A DNA stretch of 64,000 nt, taken from positions 1 to 64,000 of the forward strand of contig CALHDG010000030.1 of assembly GCA_938023075.1 (NCBI GenBank). The letters run 5' to 3'. The DNA is from an uncultured Chitinophagales bacterium (lineage in GTDB: Bacteria; Bacteroidota; Bacteroidia; Chitinophagales; JAHDHT01). Below the pieces are notes generated by a model. It was not told where the DNA came from and did no database searches. It saw only the letters and a program-made list of their open reading frames with translations. Positions 9,530 through 17,322 of this stretch are shown one piece after another. Every line of letters begins with the position of its first letter. The first letter of the stretch is position 1. The position numbers were made by a program, and so were the translations under genes.

Positions 9530-9769
9530 TTATAATGCTTTATGCGTGCCATCGCAAAGGCAACTATTTTTGGTTTGTTTACAACCGCAAAAATAAACCG
9601 TTTTGGCTTCCTCAAATTTAATTAACACAGGAGAGAACTCGCTGCCTTTATGTTTACCATCACAAAAGGGTTGATTTTCACTTTCTCCACAAGAACACCA
9701 AGCGTAATTTTTATTGGCTTCAACCTCAACGGCAAAGGGTGTTTTACTGGCTACTTTTGCTTTTTGCAT
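9530..9769 (-). CDS. CDGSH iron-sulfur domain protein with two CDGSH motifs
   Basis: This 79-residue protein contains two zinc-finger-like CDGSH motifs. The first is CSCGESENQPFCDGKHKG (about residues 25-42); the second is CGCKQTKNSCLCDGTHK (about 61-77). Each has the three-Cys, one-His set (CxC...CDGxH) that binds a 2Fe-2S cluster in the mitoNEET/Miner2 family. The small tandem form is common in bacteria and has no transmembrane segment, so it should be a cytoplasmic electron- or cluster-transfer protein. It is divergent from the TRAP binding protein; no functional link is evident. Confidence 0.92.
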   Translation of the reverse strand: MQKAKVASKTPFAVEVEANKNYAWCSCGESENQPFCDGKHKGSEFSPVLIKFEEAKTVYFCGCKQTKNSCLCDGTHKAL

Positions 9770-9969
9770 CTGTTAATTTTTTTGTAAGAATAAAATAATT
9801 ATTGGGTAAATCCAACCGAAGTAATTAATACAGAATGGTTCTAAATAAGTGAATTGATTCTTTCTCATTCTTTACTTCAATTTAACAAATAGAAAAGCCG
9901 TTTTATTAGCAATAAAGGAATTGAAGAAGATATTTTGTATCTCTAATTAAATTACTAATTTTAATTTCT

Positions 9970-11082
9970 ATGAACCGGAAAACGTTTATCAAAAAAAGTG
10001 TGGTGGCTGGCTTGGGGGCAAGTTCCATCGCTTCGAGCTGCAACTCAGCTTCAGATAGTAATGCTTCACCGAACATCATTAGCAACAAAAAATACAAATG
10101 GCGTATGGTCACTGCCTGGCCGCCTAACTTTCCAATTTTTGGTGAATTAGCCATTCAGGTTGCTAATTGGATTGAAACAATGTCGAACGGCAGGTTAACT
10201 ATTAAAGTATTTGGTGCCGGTGAATTGGTGCCCGGCTTTGAGGCATTTGAAGCGGTTTCAAGTGGTACGGCAGAAATGTGTAGTTCAACTGCTTATTACT
10301 GGGCAGGCAAAATACCGGCAACTCAATTTTTTACGGGTATTCCTTTTGGGATGAATACGCAACAATTTACCGCTTGGTTATTAGGAGGCGAAGGCTATCA
10401 AATTTGGAAAGATTTGTACGCACCTTTTGATTTGATTCCTTTTTTGGGAGGCAATACGGGTATGCAACCGGCGGGTTGGTTTAACCGAAAAATTAATTCT
10501 ATTGCCGATTTAAAAGGTTTGAAAATGCGTATTGCCGGTTTTGGAGCGAAAGCCTTAGAGAAAGCCGGTGGTGCCGCCGTTTTATTGCCCGGTGCCGAAA
10601 TTTATACTAGTTTAGAACGAGGTGTTATTGATGCTGCAGAATGGGTTGGTCCCTTTCACGACTATAAAATGGGCTTTTACAAAATTGCCAAATACTATTA
10701 TACTTTGGGTTGGCACGAAACTACCGGACAGTTGGAATTTATTGTCAACAAAACACAATTGGAAGCCTTACCCAAAGACCTGCAAGAAATTGTGGCTTGC
10801 GCTACCTACCGTTCGCAAGCCTTAATGCAAAGCTTAGCCGACACTAAAAATTCTATATATATACAAAAGATTAAAGAAGACCCCAATGTAGCGGTTATGG
10901 AATTTGATCAACCGGTTATTGAAACCCTGCGCCAATATGCCTTAGAGGCTTTAGATGAATTGGTTGATACCAATGCCGATGCTAAAAGGGTATTTGATAG
11001 TTATAGAGCCTATCATAAACAAGTAAGCCAATGGACCGGATTAACTGAACAGCCTTATTATAATAAATTACAACGTGTTTAG
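9970..11082 (+). CDS. TRAP transporter substrate-binding protein (DctP family), orphan
   Basis: The 370-residue protein starts MNRKTFIKKSVVAGLGASS and then SSC. This gives a Tat-like NRKTFIKK motif and a possible lipid-attachment cysteine (Cys24). The body has DctP landmarks: FGAGELVPGFEAFEAVSSG (about 80-98), WFNRKINSIADLKGLKMR (about 171-188) with the arginine expected to bind a carboxylate, and ERGVIDAAEWVGPFHD (about 216-231). It belongs to the DctP subgroup often annotated for mannitol/chloroaromatic acids, a label that says little about the real substrate. No DctQ or DctM membrane subunit is present in the window, so its transporter must lie elsewhere. Confidence 0.88.
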   Translation: MNRKTFIKKSVVAGLGASSIASSCNSASDSNASPNIISNKKYKWRMVTAWPPNFPIFGELAIQVANWIETMSNGRLTIKVFGAGELVPGFEAFEAVSSGTAEMCSSTAYYWAGKIPATQFFTGIPFGMNTQQFTAWLLGGEGYQIWKDLYAPFDLIPFLGGNTGMQPAGWFNRKINSIADLKGLKMRIAGFGAKALEKAGGAAVLLPGAEIYTSLERGVIDAAEWVGPFHDYKMGFYKIAKYYYTLGWHETTGQLEFIVNKTQLEALPKDLQEIVACATYRSQALMQSLADTKNSIYIQKIKEDPNVAVMEFDQPVIETLRQYALEALDELVDTNADAKRVFDSYRAYHKQVSQWTGLTEQPYYNKLQRV

Positions 11083-11145
11083 CTTTCGGATGAATAATTA
11101 TTTACTCACGTTTCGCACGTTTAAAAGTATATGCTAAACTTCAGA

Positions 11146-11296
11146 ACAAACGTCATCGCAGAACTTGTGCTGAACTTGATTCAGTATCTCGGAGTGGAGC
11201 GGAGTAGAATATCAGCGATCTCGCCTGTAATGTTTGGGAGCGATCCCTGATAATTTGTTTCGTTAAGGCTACACAAATTTCTGGGATGACGTTTGT
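11146..11296. repeat. 151-bp MITE-like element with 18-bp terminal inverted repeats
   Basis: ACAAACGTCATCGCAGAA at 11146-11163 is the inverse complement, with one mismatch, of the sequence at 11279-11296. The interior has further inverted segments (for example GCGATC at 11215-11220 and GATCCC near 11242). No coding capacity for a transposase is present. It is the only copy in the window. Confidence 0.75.
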
Positions 11297-11420
11297 CTTA
11301 ATTTTTTCCTTCAGTTGCACAATTGAAATTTTTTGCACAATCTTATTATTAAATGTTTATAATCAATATTTATAAACGAGAAATAACATGCGAAACTTGA
11401 GTTATTTAGTTAAGAAGCAA

Positions 11421-11667
11421 TGACAAGTTTACCTAAACAACAAAATTGTGAACCCTTTTGCATTAATTTTTTTTGAAGCGAAGCTGCAAACCACTAAAAA
11501 ACACCCGTCCCGCTTTCCGCTCAAATGCCATTTGCCTGCGCTACAAAAGCTGCGCAAAATGGCATAACCGCTGCAATCGGGGCTAGATTAGAAACGTCAG
11601 TTCTTCGTAGAAACAAAAAACAGGGCACTCGAAAACAGTAAAGTATCAAACAAGTTGATAAACTCAG
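11421..11667 (-). repeat. Family 1 structured repeat, copy B
   Basis: This is the element of copy A in reverse orientation. Reading the minus strand from 11667, it has the GAGTGCCC and TTTCTACGAAGAACTGA leader, TAGCCCCGATTGCAGCGG (11586-11569), the ATGCCATTT/AAATGGCAT stem, and GAGCGGAAAGCGGGAC. It then has TTCGCTTCAAAAAAAA near 11470 and an end reading AAACTTGTCA at 11421. Confidence 0.8.
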
Positions 11668-11679
11668 AGATTCAATCCC

Positions 11680-11841
11680 TAGGAATGATGAGAAAATAAA
11701 TTTCCCAACTTTGACAAAGCCATTTTTTGATAGACGAGTTGAAAAACGCAGGCTTAGTGGGGCTAAGGCGAGGCTTTTCAAGGAAGTATATCGGAAAATG
11801 GTACAGTCAAATGGTCAATTTATTTTTTTCTCATTCCCTAT
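11680..11841. repeat. Family 2 long-palindrome element, copy A
   Basis: About 160 bp with inverted ends: AGGAATGATGAGAAAATAAAT at the left matches the inverse of ATTTATTTTTTTCTCATTCC at the right. Nested arms pair inward: CCATTTT with AAAATGG, GATA with TATC, TTGAAAA with TTTTCAA, and CTTAG with CTAAG around 11753-11765. It shares the AAAAGCCTCG...GCCT...GTTTTTC core with elements near 18.7 and 59.6 kb. Confidence 0.72.
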
Positions 11842-11924
11842 ACCCAAAAATCAATACCTCCAAAAAGATCGTTCGTAAATTAGAATACCAAATTTTTTGC
11901 ATTTTGCATTTTGGAATTTAATAT

Positions 11925-12356
11925 TTATTCCGCAGGATAATCGTAACCGATCATCCAATTGATGCCGAATTGATCGGTGAGTGAGCCAAAGTAAGCATTC
12001 CAAAAGCTATCTGCCATAGGCATGGTTACTTTACCTCCTTCGGATAAGGCTTTGAAAATGTGGTCGGCTTCTTCTTTAGTTTCGGTGCTTGCCGATATGG
12101 AAAAATTGTTTCCGGTTTGTGCTGGTGAACCAAAAGCGGCAAAGGTATCGCTGCCCATTAAAACAGTATCACCCATCGGTAACGACATGTGCATAATTTT
12201 TTGAGCTTGTTCTGCTGGAATTTTAAAGTCATCTGATGGAGGCATACTGTCAAAACGCATCAAACTGCTAAATGCTCCACCAAAAATAGATTGATAAAAA
12301 TTAAAGGCTTCTTCGCAATTGCCGTTAAAGGTTAAATAGGTATTAATGGTTTTCAT
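11925..12356 (-). CDS. VOC superfamily protein, PhnB/YjdN-like
   Basis: The 143-residue protein opens MKTINTYLTFNGNCEEAFNF and keeps the PhnB-like features YQSIFGGAF (about 22-30), KIMHMSLPMGDTVLMGSD (about 53-70) and the C-terminal WNAYFGSLTDQFGINWMIGY (about 117-136). This fold (vicinal oxygen chelate, two beta-alpha-beta-beta-beta modules) includes glyoxalase- and bleomycin-resistance-like proteins. PhnB-like members are small dimeric proteins whose substrate is usually unknown, and the name does not imply phosphonate metabolism. Length is normal. It is flanked by repeat elements on both sides. Confidence 0.88.
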   Translation of the reverse strand: MKTINTYLTFNGNCEEAFNFYQSIFGGAFSSLMRFDSMPPSDDFKIPAEQAQKIMHMSLPMGDTVLMGSDTFAAFGSPAQTGNNFSISASTETKEEADHIFKALSEGGKVTMPMADSFWNAYFGSLTDQFGINWMIGYDYPAE

Positions 12357-12454
12357 ACTAATTAATTTAAAATGTTTATAATTGTGTTTTACAATAGAAT
12401 GTAATATAAAAATAAGATTTAAATTAAGAAAAATGTAGCAGAAAAATAAGCACG

Positions 12455-12606
12455 TTTATGAAGCCGGCTGAGGTTGGAAGTTTAGCCCTGATAGGAGCGG
12501 TTATGCCATTTTGCAGCATGGATTATGCAGCGTGGGCAATGGCATTTGAGCGGATAGCAGGCTGCCCGTTTTTAAATTGTTTATGGTTTCGCTTCAAAAA
12601 AAAATA
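12455..12606 (+). repeat. Family 1 structured repeat, diverged copy
   Basis: TTAGCCCTGATAGGAGCGGTTATGCCATTTTGC begins at about 12481 (first 20 bases shown exceed what is needed; the key part is GCGGTTATGCCATTTTGC). It is followed by GGCAATGGCATTTGAGCGGA (about 12535-12554) and TTTCGCTTCAAAAAAAAA near 12588. The stem is intact, but flanks and ends have drifted. It sits immediately downstream of the L,D-transpeptidase stop codon. Confidence 0.7.
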
Positions 12607-12612
12607 AATTAG

Positions 12613-13362
12613 TTATTCCATTAACATTTTATGCTTTTCAAAATAGTTAAATTGAGGTAGCAAAGTCTCCCAAAAGGTTTGGTGTTGCCGGTATTGAAAA
12701 GTGAATCGCCACCATTTAAAGGTATGATTGAGTTGAAAAGGAAAAAGATGAACGGGTATTTTTTGCTGTCCGGCAGATTTTGCCAAAACGGCTAACCAAT
12801 AGACTTCTTTGATCAAGCTATCTGTGATTGCCACACAACCCATGGAAACGCAATTGCCATGTATAAAAATATCGCCACCCGCATCGTTCGAATGCGCCAA
12901 CTTTTTATCTTCGGCTGTTGGATAATTGATGCCTAAACTTAAATGAAATTTGCTGGCAGGGTTAAAGCGATCAATATAATAAATGCCTTCGGGTACTTGT
13001 AAGTCGCCCTGTTTTCGTTTTGGACCTAACTTACCTGAGGCATAACAAAAGGGATAATTTTTAAACAACTCATATTGATTGTTTTCTTTAACCCACAATT
13101 CCAACGTTTTTTCGTGTTTAAAAATACGCATAAAAATTTGCTGAGGAGGATAACTGAGACCGCAGGCTTCCAATTCTTTTTTTAAGAGCGCCTGTTTTTC
13201 TATTTTGGCTTGCCGTACTCTTTCATATCGGAGTTGGTCTTGTACAAAAGTTTGTGCCATAGCTGTATTTGTAAACCATAAAGTTGTTGTAATTAATCCT
13301 ATTCTTGTTATCCATAAAAAAAGTGATGGTTGCTTTTTATCTATGCGGTAACTCAATTGCAT
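12613..13362 (-). CDS. L,D-transpeptidase (YkuD/YafK-like)
   Basis: The 249-residue protein has an N-terminal hydrophobic segment (about residues 14-36, ending TAMAQT), so it should be exported or membrane-anchored. The YkuD catalytic motif is visible as IFIHGNCVSMGCVAITD: His168, Ser173, Gly175 and the nucleophile Cys176. Upstream, LGPKRKQGDLQVPEGIYYI (about 112-130) is the usual substrate-groove strand of the YafK type. These enzymes form or edit 3-3 crosslinks in peptidoglycan or attach proteins to it. The C-terminal extension after residue 200 (WWRFTFQYRQHQTFWETL) is also found in YafK-like members. There is no operon partner. Confidence 0.88.
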   Translation of the reverse strand: MQLSYRIDKKQPSLFLWITRIGLITTTLWFTNTAMAQTFVQDQLRYERVRQAKIEKQALLKKELEACGLSYPPQQIFMRIFKHEKTLELWVKENNQYELFKNYPFCYASGKLGPKRKQGDLQVPEGIYYIDRFNPASKFHLSLGINYPTAEDKKLAHSNDAGGDIFIHGNCVSMGCVAITDSLIKEVYWLAVLAKSAGQQKIPVHLFPFQLNHTFKWWRFTFQYRQHQTFWETLLPQFNYFEKHKMLME

Positions 13363-13630
13363 ATGCTACAAACTTTAAGTGGTTTAAAATGTTGTTCTAT
13401 ATGTTTTTAAAAAGTTCAAATCCTATCACGGAAAACCATTATTTTTTTAAATCACCAATTTCTGCGATTGACTGGCTTTGTTTATTGCTCTACATTTGTA
13501 CCATAATTAATTGATAACAAAACAAAAATTAATCAACGCTCAAGGTTCACCCCAAAACTTTAATTTACTAAAATGCAAATTACTTTAAATAACAAAAAAT
13601 AAACAAACACTTAAATGGTAAAAAATCCAA

Positions 13631-13822
13631 ATTACAAAACATCCAAAACTAATTAATCATCTAAAACTAAAAAACATTTGAATGGTTGACGGCTCTAAAA
13701 AAAACACTTAATTATTAAATACCCAAGTTACAAAACATCCAAAGCTAATTAATCATCTAAAACTAAAAAACATTTGAATAGTAGATGGCTCTAAAAAAAA
13801 CATTCAATTATTAAATACCCAA
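13631..13822. repeat. Tandem 96-bp direct repeat in A-rich intergenic DNA
   Basis: Two adjacent units of 96 bp (13631-13726 and 13727-13822) share TTACAAAACATCCAAA and AATTAATCATCTAAAACTAA, with only scattered differences. A third partial unit (TTTACTAAACAACATCCAAA) follows at about 13823. The surrounding 13363-14000 stretch is extremely A-rich on this strand and shows no gene. Confidence 0.8.
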
Positions 13823-14013
13823 TTTACTAAACAACATCCAAAATGATGAACTACTAAACTTGAATTCAGAACAAGACTATAAGACACCCAATTTTTTTTA
13901 CCCTAAAGCTATCATTTGCTCAAAACTTAAATGACCCTGAACTATTTAACATCATTAAAACACCCAATAAGCACCCAAATAACACCCAATGAAGCCCCAT
14001 TTAACTAAAAAAA

Positions 14014-14072
14014 GCTCAACGAGCTTTCCACTTTTCCATTAGGCCGGTTGATTTCAATCGGTCTTTTTTATA
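14014..14072. terminator. Two adjacent terminator-like hairpins
   Basis: AAAGCTC-AAC-GAGCTTT (about 14015-14031) has a T-run on the minus strand. CCGGTTGA-TT-TCAATCGG (about 14044-14061) is followed by TCTTTTTT on the plus strand. Together they look like a bidirectional terminator, although no convergent gene pair abuts it: the L,D-transpeptidase reads away and the dioxygenase promoter lies downstream. Confidence 0.55.
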
Positions 14073-14100
14073 AAATATCCTTTTTGTGCTTTTCTTTATT

Positions 14101-14108
14101 TAATTTTG
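14101..14108 (+). promoter_or_regulatory. -7 element TAATTTTG of hppD
   Basis: It matches TAnnTTTG and lies 34 bp before the hppD start codon. It is downstream of the terminator-like hairpins, so the gene probably starts its own transcript here. Confidence 0.55.
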
Positions 14109-14142
14109 TATCGTTTATTAAAATCGAAAAAGAAATTTAACT

Positions 14143-15270
14143 ATGGAAACTATTGATTTAGTAAAACCGATAGAAGATATACAGCAAGATTTTTTGCCTT
14201 TAAAAGGTACTGATCATATTGAGTTTTGGGTTGGTAATGCTAAGCAATCTGCTTATTATTATCAGGCGGCCTTTGGCTTTGAGTTGGTTGCTTATGCTGG
14301 TCCGGAAACCGGTTTAAAAGATAGGGTAAGTTATGTGTTACAGCAAAACAAAGTGCGTTTTGTATTGACTTCTGGTTTGCAGCCTGACCATGAAGTTAGT
14401 CAACACCATGTATTGCATGGAGATGGGGTAAAGGTAATTGCTTTATGGGTAGATGATGCTACTCAATCGTTTAAACAGACCGTTGAAAGAGGCGCGAAGC
14501 CTGCTGTAGAACCCACTACCATTAGTGATGATTTTGGCTCAGTAACCTTTTCTGCCATTCATACTTATGGTGAAACTATTCATAAATTTATAGAGCGCAC
14601 AAACTATACTGGTGTTTTTATGCCGGGCTTTCAAGCTAAAAAAGGTATTGAGGCGAAACCCATTGGTTTGCAATATGTAGACCATGCGGTAGGTAATGTG
14701 GAGCTGGGTGAAATGGATATTTGGGTGAAGTTTTACGAAGAGGTGATGGGATTTAAATTGTTGATTACGTTTGATGATAAGGATATTTCAACAGAATATA
14801 CGGCATTGATGTCGAAGGTAGTTTCTAACGGAAATGGCTATATCAAATTTCCGATTAACGAGCCTGCTGCAGGGAAAAAGAAATCGCAAATTGAAGAGTA
14901 TTTAGATTTTTACAAAACCGGTGGCGTGCAACATATTGCGATTGCTACACACGATATTATTGAAACGGTTGGCGAACTTCGTAAACGCGGTATTGAGTTT
15001 TTGTATGTACCGGATACTTACTACGATGATTTATTAGATCGCGTAGGTGAAATTGAAGAAGATATTCAACCTTTAAAAGATTTAAATATTTTGGTTGACC
15101 GGGATGATGAAGGTTACCTGCTTCAAATTTTTACCAAACCGGTGCAAGACCGCCCAACGGTTTTTTATGAAATTATACAACGACGTGGAGCCAAATCTTT
15201 TGGTAAGGGTAACTTTAAGGCTTTGTTTGAAGCTATTGAACGGGAACAAGCACTTAGAGGTACTTTGTAA
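14143..15270 (+). CDS. hppD: 4-hydroxyphenylpyruvate dioxygenase
   Basis: This 375-residue enzyme converts 4-hydroxyphenylpyruvate to homogentisate in tyrosine catabolism. It has two VOC modules: the N-terminal one begins GTDHIEFWVGN (about 22-32) and the catalytic C-terminal one begins IGLQYVDHAVGNV (about 174-186). The three iron ligands of the family are visible: His181, His264 (GGVQHIAI) and Glu343 (FYEIIQRRG). The C-terminal helix GNFKALFEAIEREQ that closes the active site is present, and the length is standard. No homogentisate dioxygenase gene is nearby. It has its own promoter-like element at 14101. Confidence 0.96.
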   Translation: METIDLVKPIEDIQQDFLPLKGTDHIEFWVGNAKQSAYYYQAAFGFELVAYAGPETGLKDRVSYVLQQNKVRFVLTSGLQPDHEVSQHHVLHGDGVKVIALWVDDATQSFKQTVERGAKPAVEPTTISDDFGSVTFSAIHTYGETIHKFIERTNYTGVFMPGFQAKKGIEAKPIGLQYVDHAVGNVELGEMDIWVKFYEEVMGFKLLITFDDKDISTEYTALMSKVVSNGNGYIKFPINEPAAGKKKSQIEEYLDFYKTGGVQHIAIATHDIIETVGELRKRGIEFLYVPDTYYDDLLDRVGEIEEDIQPLKDLNILVDRDDEGYLLQIFTKPVQDRPTVFYEIIQRRGAKSFGKGNFKALFEAIEREQALRGTL

Positions 15271-15526
15271 CAATTAAAAGGCTTTGTGAGGATGTGTTAT
15301 AATCCGTTATTCAATCATTTATTGGTTTAGAATTTAAGACATCTCTTTTGAATTCGCCGGGATATATTAGATAAACCGGAATTTGAATGGGCAGTATGAA
15401 CATTACTAACTATTAGGCTATAACGTTTTTAATAAATAGTTGTTTTATTGCCAATTAAGTTTGTTGTGTTAACGGAATATGAAAATAATTTTCTATTAAT
15501 TACAAAAATTCTTAAGCTCAAATGAA

Positions 15527-15534
15527 TACCTTTG
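15527..15534 (+). promoter_or_regulatory. -7 element TACCTTTG almost abutting the ferrochelatase start
   Basis: TACCTTTG is a strong match to TAnnTTTG, but it ends only 4 bp before the ATG at 15539. In Bacteroidota, transcription begins a few bases after this element, so the mRNA should be leaderless or nearly so. Confidence 0.6.
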
Positions 15535-15538
15535 CCCT

Positions 15539-16462
15539 ATGAAAAGAGGCATTTTAGTACTGGCTTATGGCGGACCCAACAAACCTGAAGATATAGAACC
15601 TTTTTATACAGACATAAGAAGAGGAAGACCACCAAGCAAAGAGTTGTTGGATGAACTAACAGAACGTTACGCGATGATTGGAGGAAGCTCCCCTTTACTT
15701 CGTATTACCACTGATCAGGCAAACGGAATTGAGCAAGCTTTTGAAGGTGTTTATAAAACCTACATTGGTATGCGCCATTGGGAACCTTGGATACCAGAAG
15801 CCTTGGCAGCGATGCATGCCGATGGTATTGAAGAAGCGGTAGCCATTGTAATGGCACCTCATTACTCCAAAATGAGTATTGGTAAATATTATGGCATTGT
15901 AGATAAATATTTAGAAGAACATCCAGCATGGAAAGTGAACATTAACCGGGTAGAAAGTTGGCATACCCACCCAAAATTTATTGAAGCTTGCGCCAAAAAA
16001 ATAGAAGTTGCTTTTCAACAATTTTCACCAGAAGAACGCAATGAAGTGATGATGATTTTGAGTGCACATAGTTTACCGGTGAGAATTAGGGAATGGAACG
16101 ATCCTTATGAAAGTCAGTTGCAGGAAACCAGTAAACTGATCGCCGAAAAATTGAACCATAAAAAATGGATGTGGGCATTTCAAAGCGAAGGCAGAACTCC
16201 CGAACCATGGTTAGGACCAGATATTTGTAAAGTAATGGAAGACTTACATCAAAAAGGAGAAAACAACATTGTGAGTTACCCTATTGGTTTTATTTGTGAT
16301 CATTTGGAAGTGATTTTTGATATAGATATTGAAGCCGGCGACATTGCCAAAAAAAATGGGATGAAGTTGGTGAGAGCCGCCTCATTAAATGATGATGATA
16401 CGTTAATTGCTGCTTTTAAAGATATTATTTCTGGGGAGTTTGCTAAGTTTGAATCTTTTTAA
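15539..16462 (+). CDS. cpfC: Ferrochelatase of the Bacillus (coproporphyrin) type
   Basis: The 307-residue protein inserts iron into a porphyrin in haem synthesis. The N-terminus MKRGILVLAYGGPNKPEDIE and the block YTDIRRGRPPSKELL resemble Gram-positive HemH/CpfC (AYG motif, HIRRGR) more than the LNLGTP form usual in Gram-negative protoporphyrin ferrochelatases. Tyr10, the catalytic His177 (LSAHSLP) and Glu257 (CDHLEVIFD) are in place, as are FQSEGRTPEPWLGPD (about 214-228) and YPIGF. The length matches the roughly 310-residue Gram-positive enzymes. By these features I favour coproporphyrin ferrochelatase, but the classical function is not excluded. The start is fixed by an abutting promoter element. 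Neighbouring genes are unrelated to haem. Confidence 0.88.
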   Translation: MKRGILVLAYGGPNKPEDIEPFYTDIRRGRPPSKELLDELTERYAMIGGSSPLLRITTDQANGIEQAFEGVYKTYIGMRHWEPWIPEALAAMHADGIEEAVAIVMAPHYSKMSIGKYYGIVDKYLEEHPAWKVNINRVESWHTHPKFIEACAKKIEVAFQQFSPEERNEVMMILSAHSLPVRIREWNDPYESQLQETSKLIAEKLNHKKWMWAFQSEGRTPEPWLGPDICKVMEDLHQKGENNIVSYPIGFICDHLEVIFDIDIEAGDIAKKNGMKLVRAASLNDDDTLIAAFKDIISGEFAKFESF

Positions 16463-16623
16463 ACCGGTTCCATTTCAACCTAATCATCAACTTTTCCTGT
16501 TTAAATGAAACTTGTTTTTCGAATGTTTTCATTTAATATCCATTCATTTAATCATGCATCCGAATTTAATAAGTTTCGTAAACACCCCAAAGGTTAATGT
16601 CGTTTTCTCCTCGTGTACTTTAG

Positions 16624-16713
16624 CCCATTATGATATTCGTACTTGGTATTGAATGCTCGTTATTAGGCAACATATTCATCTACCGTTAATTTTTTAATGC
16701 GTTGTGCCGTCAT
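16624..16713 (-). pseudogene. Decayed N-terminal fragment of a fourth Uma2 copy
   Basis: From an ATG at 16713 the frame reads MTAQRIKKLTVDEYVA then two stops, and continues as RAFNTKYEYHNG to about 16624, exactly the N-terminus of the three intact Uma2 paralogues upstream. It lies 10 bp after the third copy's stop, matching the tight spacing of the array. The remaining roughly 170 codons are missing. Confidence 0.85.
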
Positions 16714-16723
16714 ATCAATTGAA

Positions 16724-17320
16724 TTATTTTTTATCCTCCATTTTAAAAACCACTCTTTCGTACAGGGCTTTCATTGCAATATCAATTTGTAGCGATTGTA
16801 AATGAAAGGTTTTGTCCAAGCCTTCATAATAATTAATTTGCCATAGGTTATTTGCATCTTTCCGGTAGTATATCTCTACCGAAGGTTTATCTTGTTCAAT
16901 CAATATATATTCTCTAAAACTATCAATGCTACGGTATTTAGCAAATTTATCTCCCCTGTCGTAATTGGCAGTTTTTGCCGAAAGCACCTCAACAATTACA
17001 AGCGGATTGATAATAGCGTCTTTAAAGTTTTCGGGACGCTTAAAATCACCACAAACCACCATAGCATCCGGATAAAAACATTTGTCAAATGCTTCAATAT
17101 GTAGCTTCATCTCGCTGGTTAAGGTTTCGCACTTTTTTTTGTTTAGTTCCAACTGTTTATTTAATTGAATATGTATTCGAGAACATAATATACTATGATT
17201 AAACGTTCCACCCGACATAGCAAACACTTCCCCATTATGGTACTCGTGTTTAATTCCGGTACTTTGTTCTAAGGCTACATATTCTTCTACTGTTAATTTT
17301 TTGATGCGCTGTGCCGTCAT
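16724..17320 (-). CDS. Uma2 family endonuclease-like protein, array copy 3
   Basis: This 198-residue member of the Uma2/DUF820 family has a predicted PD-(D/E)XK restriction-like fold. It starts MTAQRIKKLTVEEYVALEQ and has IKHEYHNGEVFAMSGGTFNH (about 24-43). The catalytic-like set is CFYPDAMVVCGDF (about 76-88) followed by PLVIVEVLSAKTANYDRGDK (about 106-125), giving an Asp and a Glu as expected. It is the most divergent of the three intact paralogues and follows copy 2 with a 2-bp gap. The biological role of Uma2 proteins is not established; they often occur in expanded families in Bacteroidota and cyanobacteria. Confidence 0.88.
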   Translation of the reverse strand: MTAQRIKKLTVEEYVALEQSTGIKHEYHNGEVFAMSGGTFNHSILCSRIHIQLNKQLELNKKKCETLTSEMKLHIEAFDKCFYPDAMVVCGDFKRPENFKDAIINPLVIVEVLSAKTANYDRGDKFAKYRSIDSFREYILIEQDKPSVEIYYRKDANNLWQINYYEGLDKTFHLQSLQIDIAMKALYERVVFKMEDKK

Positions 17321-17322
17321 AA

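Noticed and set aside
9970-11082. Complete TRAP transporter operon
   Set aside because: No DctQ or DctM-like membrane gene flanks the binding protein.
11521-11921. Short ORFs across the repeats at 11.5-11.9 kb
   Set aside because: They translate family 1 and family 2 repeat sequence, and similar peptides appear at other copies, so they are repeat artefacts.
13305-13514. 69-codon plus-strand ORF before the 96-bp repeats
   Set aside because: Overlaps the antisense of the L,D-transpeptidase signal peptide and runs into AT-rich sequence; no start signal or homology pattern.
13620-13830. Possible CRISPR array
   Set aside because: The repeat unit is 96 bp with no short repeat/spacer alternation, and no cas genes are nearby.
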